A stretch of DNA of 5,540 nt, taken from contig CAJMSV010000109.1 in NCBI GenBank assembly GCA_905216175.1, positions 1-5,540 of the forward strand. Direction: 5' to 3'. Positions 5,442 through 5,540 of this stretch are shown piece after piece (the stretch's first letter is position 1; each line of letters begins with the position of its first letter). The notes beneath the pieces were generated by a model. It saw nothing but the letters and a program-made list of their open reading frames with translations, searched no databases and was not told the origin of the DNA. The position numbers and the translations under genes were made by a program. The stretch comes from an uncultured bacterium. GTDB taxonomy: Bacteria; Actinomycetota; Coriobacteriia; Coriobacteriales; Coriobacteriaceae.

Positions 5442-5540
<99 letters not shown>

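Overview
The window is about 60% G+C and gene-dense. It carries short terminators, strong AGGAG-type ribosome binding sites, and genes that rely on C- or G-ending codons. Gene content and codon habits suggest a gut Actinomycetota member of the Coriobacteriia, most likely Collinsella or a close relative. That assignment is inference; no rRNA or other marker is present.

Layout, left to right. (1) The 3' part of argG (argininosuccinate synthase), cut by the left edge, ends at 667. A hairpin terminator lies at 821-855. (2) An unrecognised 56-residue small gene with a very good ribosome binding site lies at 901-1071. (3) argH (argininosuccinate lyase, 1190-2620) follows, with its own terminator at 2671-2707. 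(4) A 385-base gap holds possible RNA structure, an 18-base-period direct repeat and a likely promoter. It leads to ndk (nucleoside diphosphate kinase, 3006-3410), which has a terminator. (5) rpiB (ribose/galactose isomerase family, minus strand, 4029-3562) converges on ndk, and a 16-bp hairpin separates them. (6) A 272-base divergent region carries operator-like repeats. (7) A CyuA/YhaM-type (UPF0597) cysteine desulfidase / serine dehydratase-alpha family gene starts at 4302 and is cut by the right end. (8) The last ~115 bases are not genomic: they resemble the Illumina P7 adapter tail, then poly-A, then poly-G.

Functionally, argG and argH are the last two steps of arginine synthesis (citrulline + aspartate to argininosuccinate, then to arginine + fumarate). 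The other genes are single housekeeping or catabolic units: NTP balancing, pentose phosphate interconversion and cysteine breakdown.

I see no defence system, mobile element, CRISPR array, tRNA or rRNA. The observations most worth following are the small gene between argG and argH, the repeat arrays upstream of ndk and rpiB, and the adapter-derived false stop at the right end.
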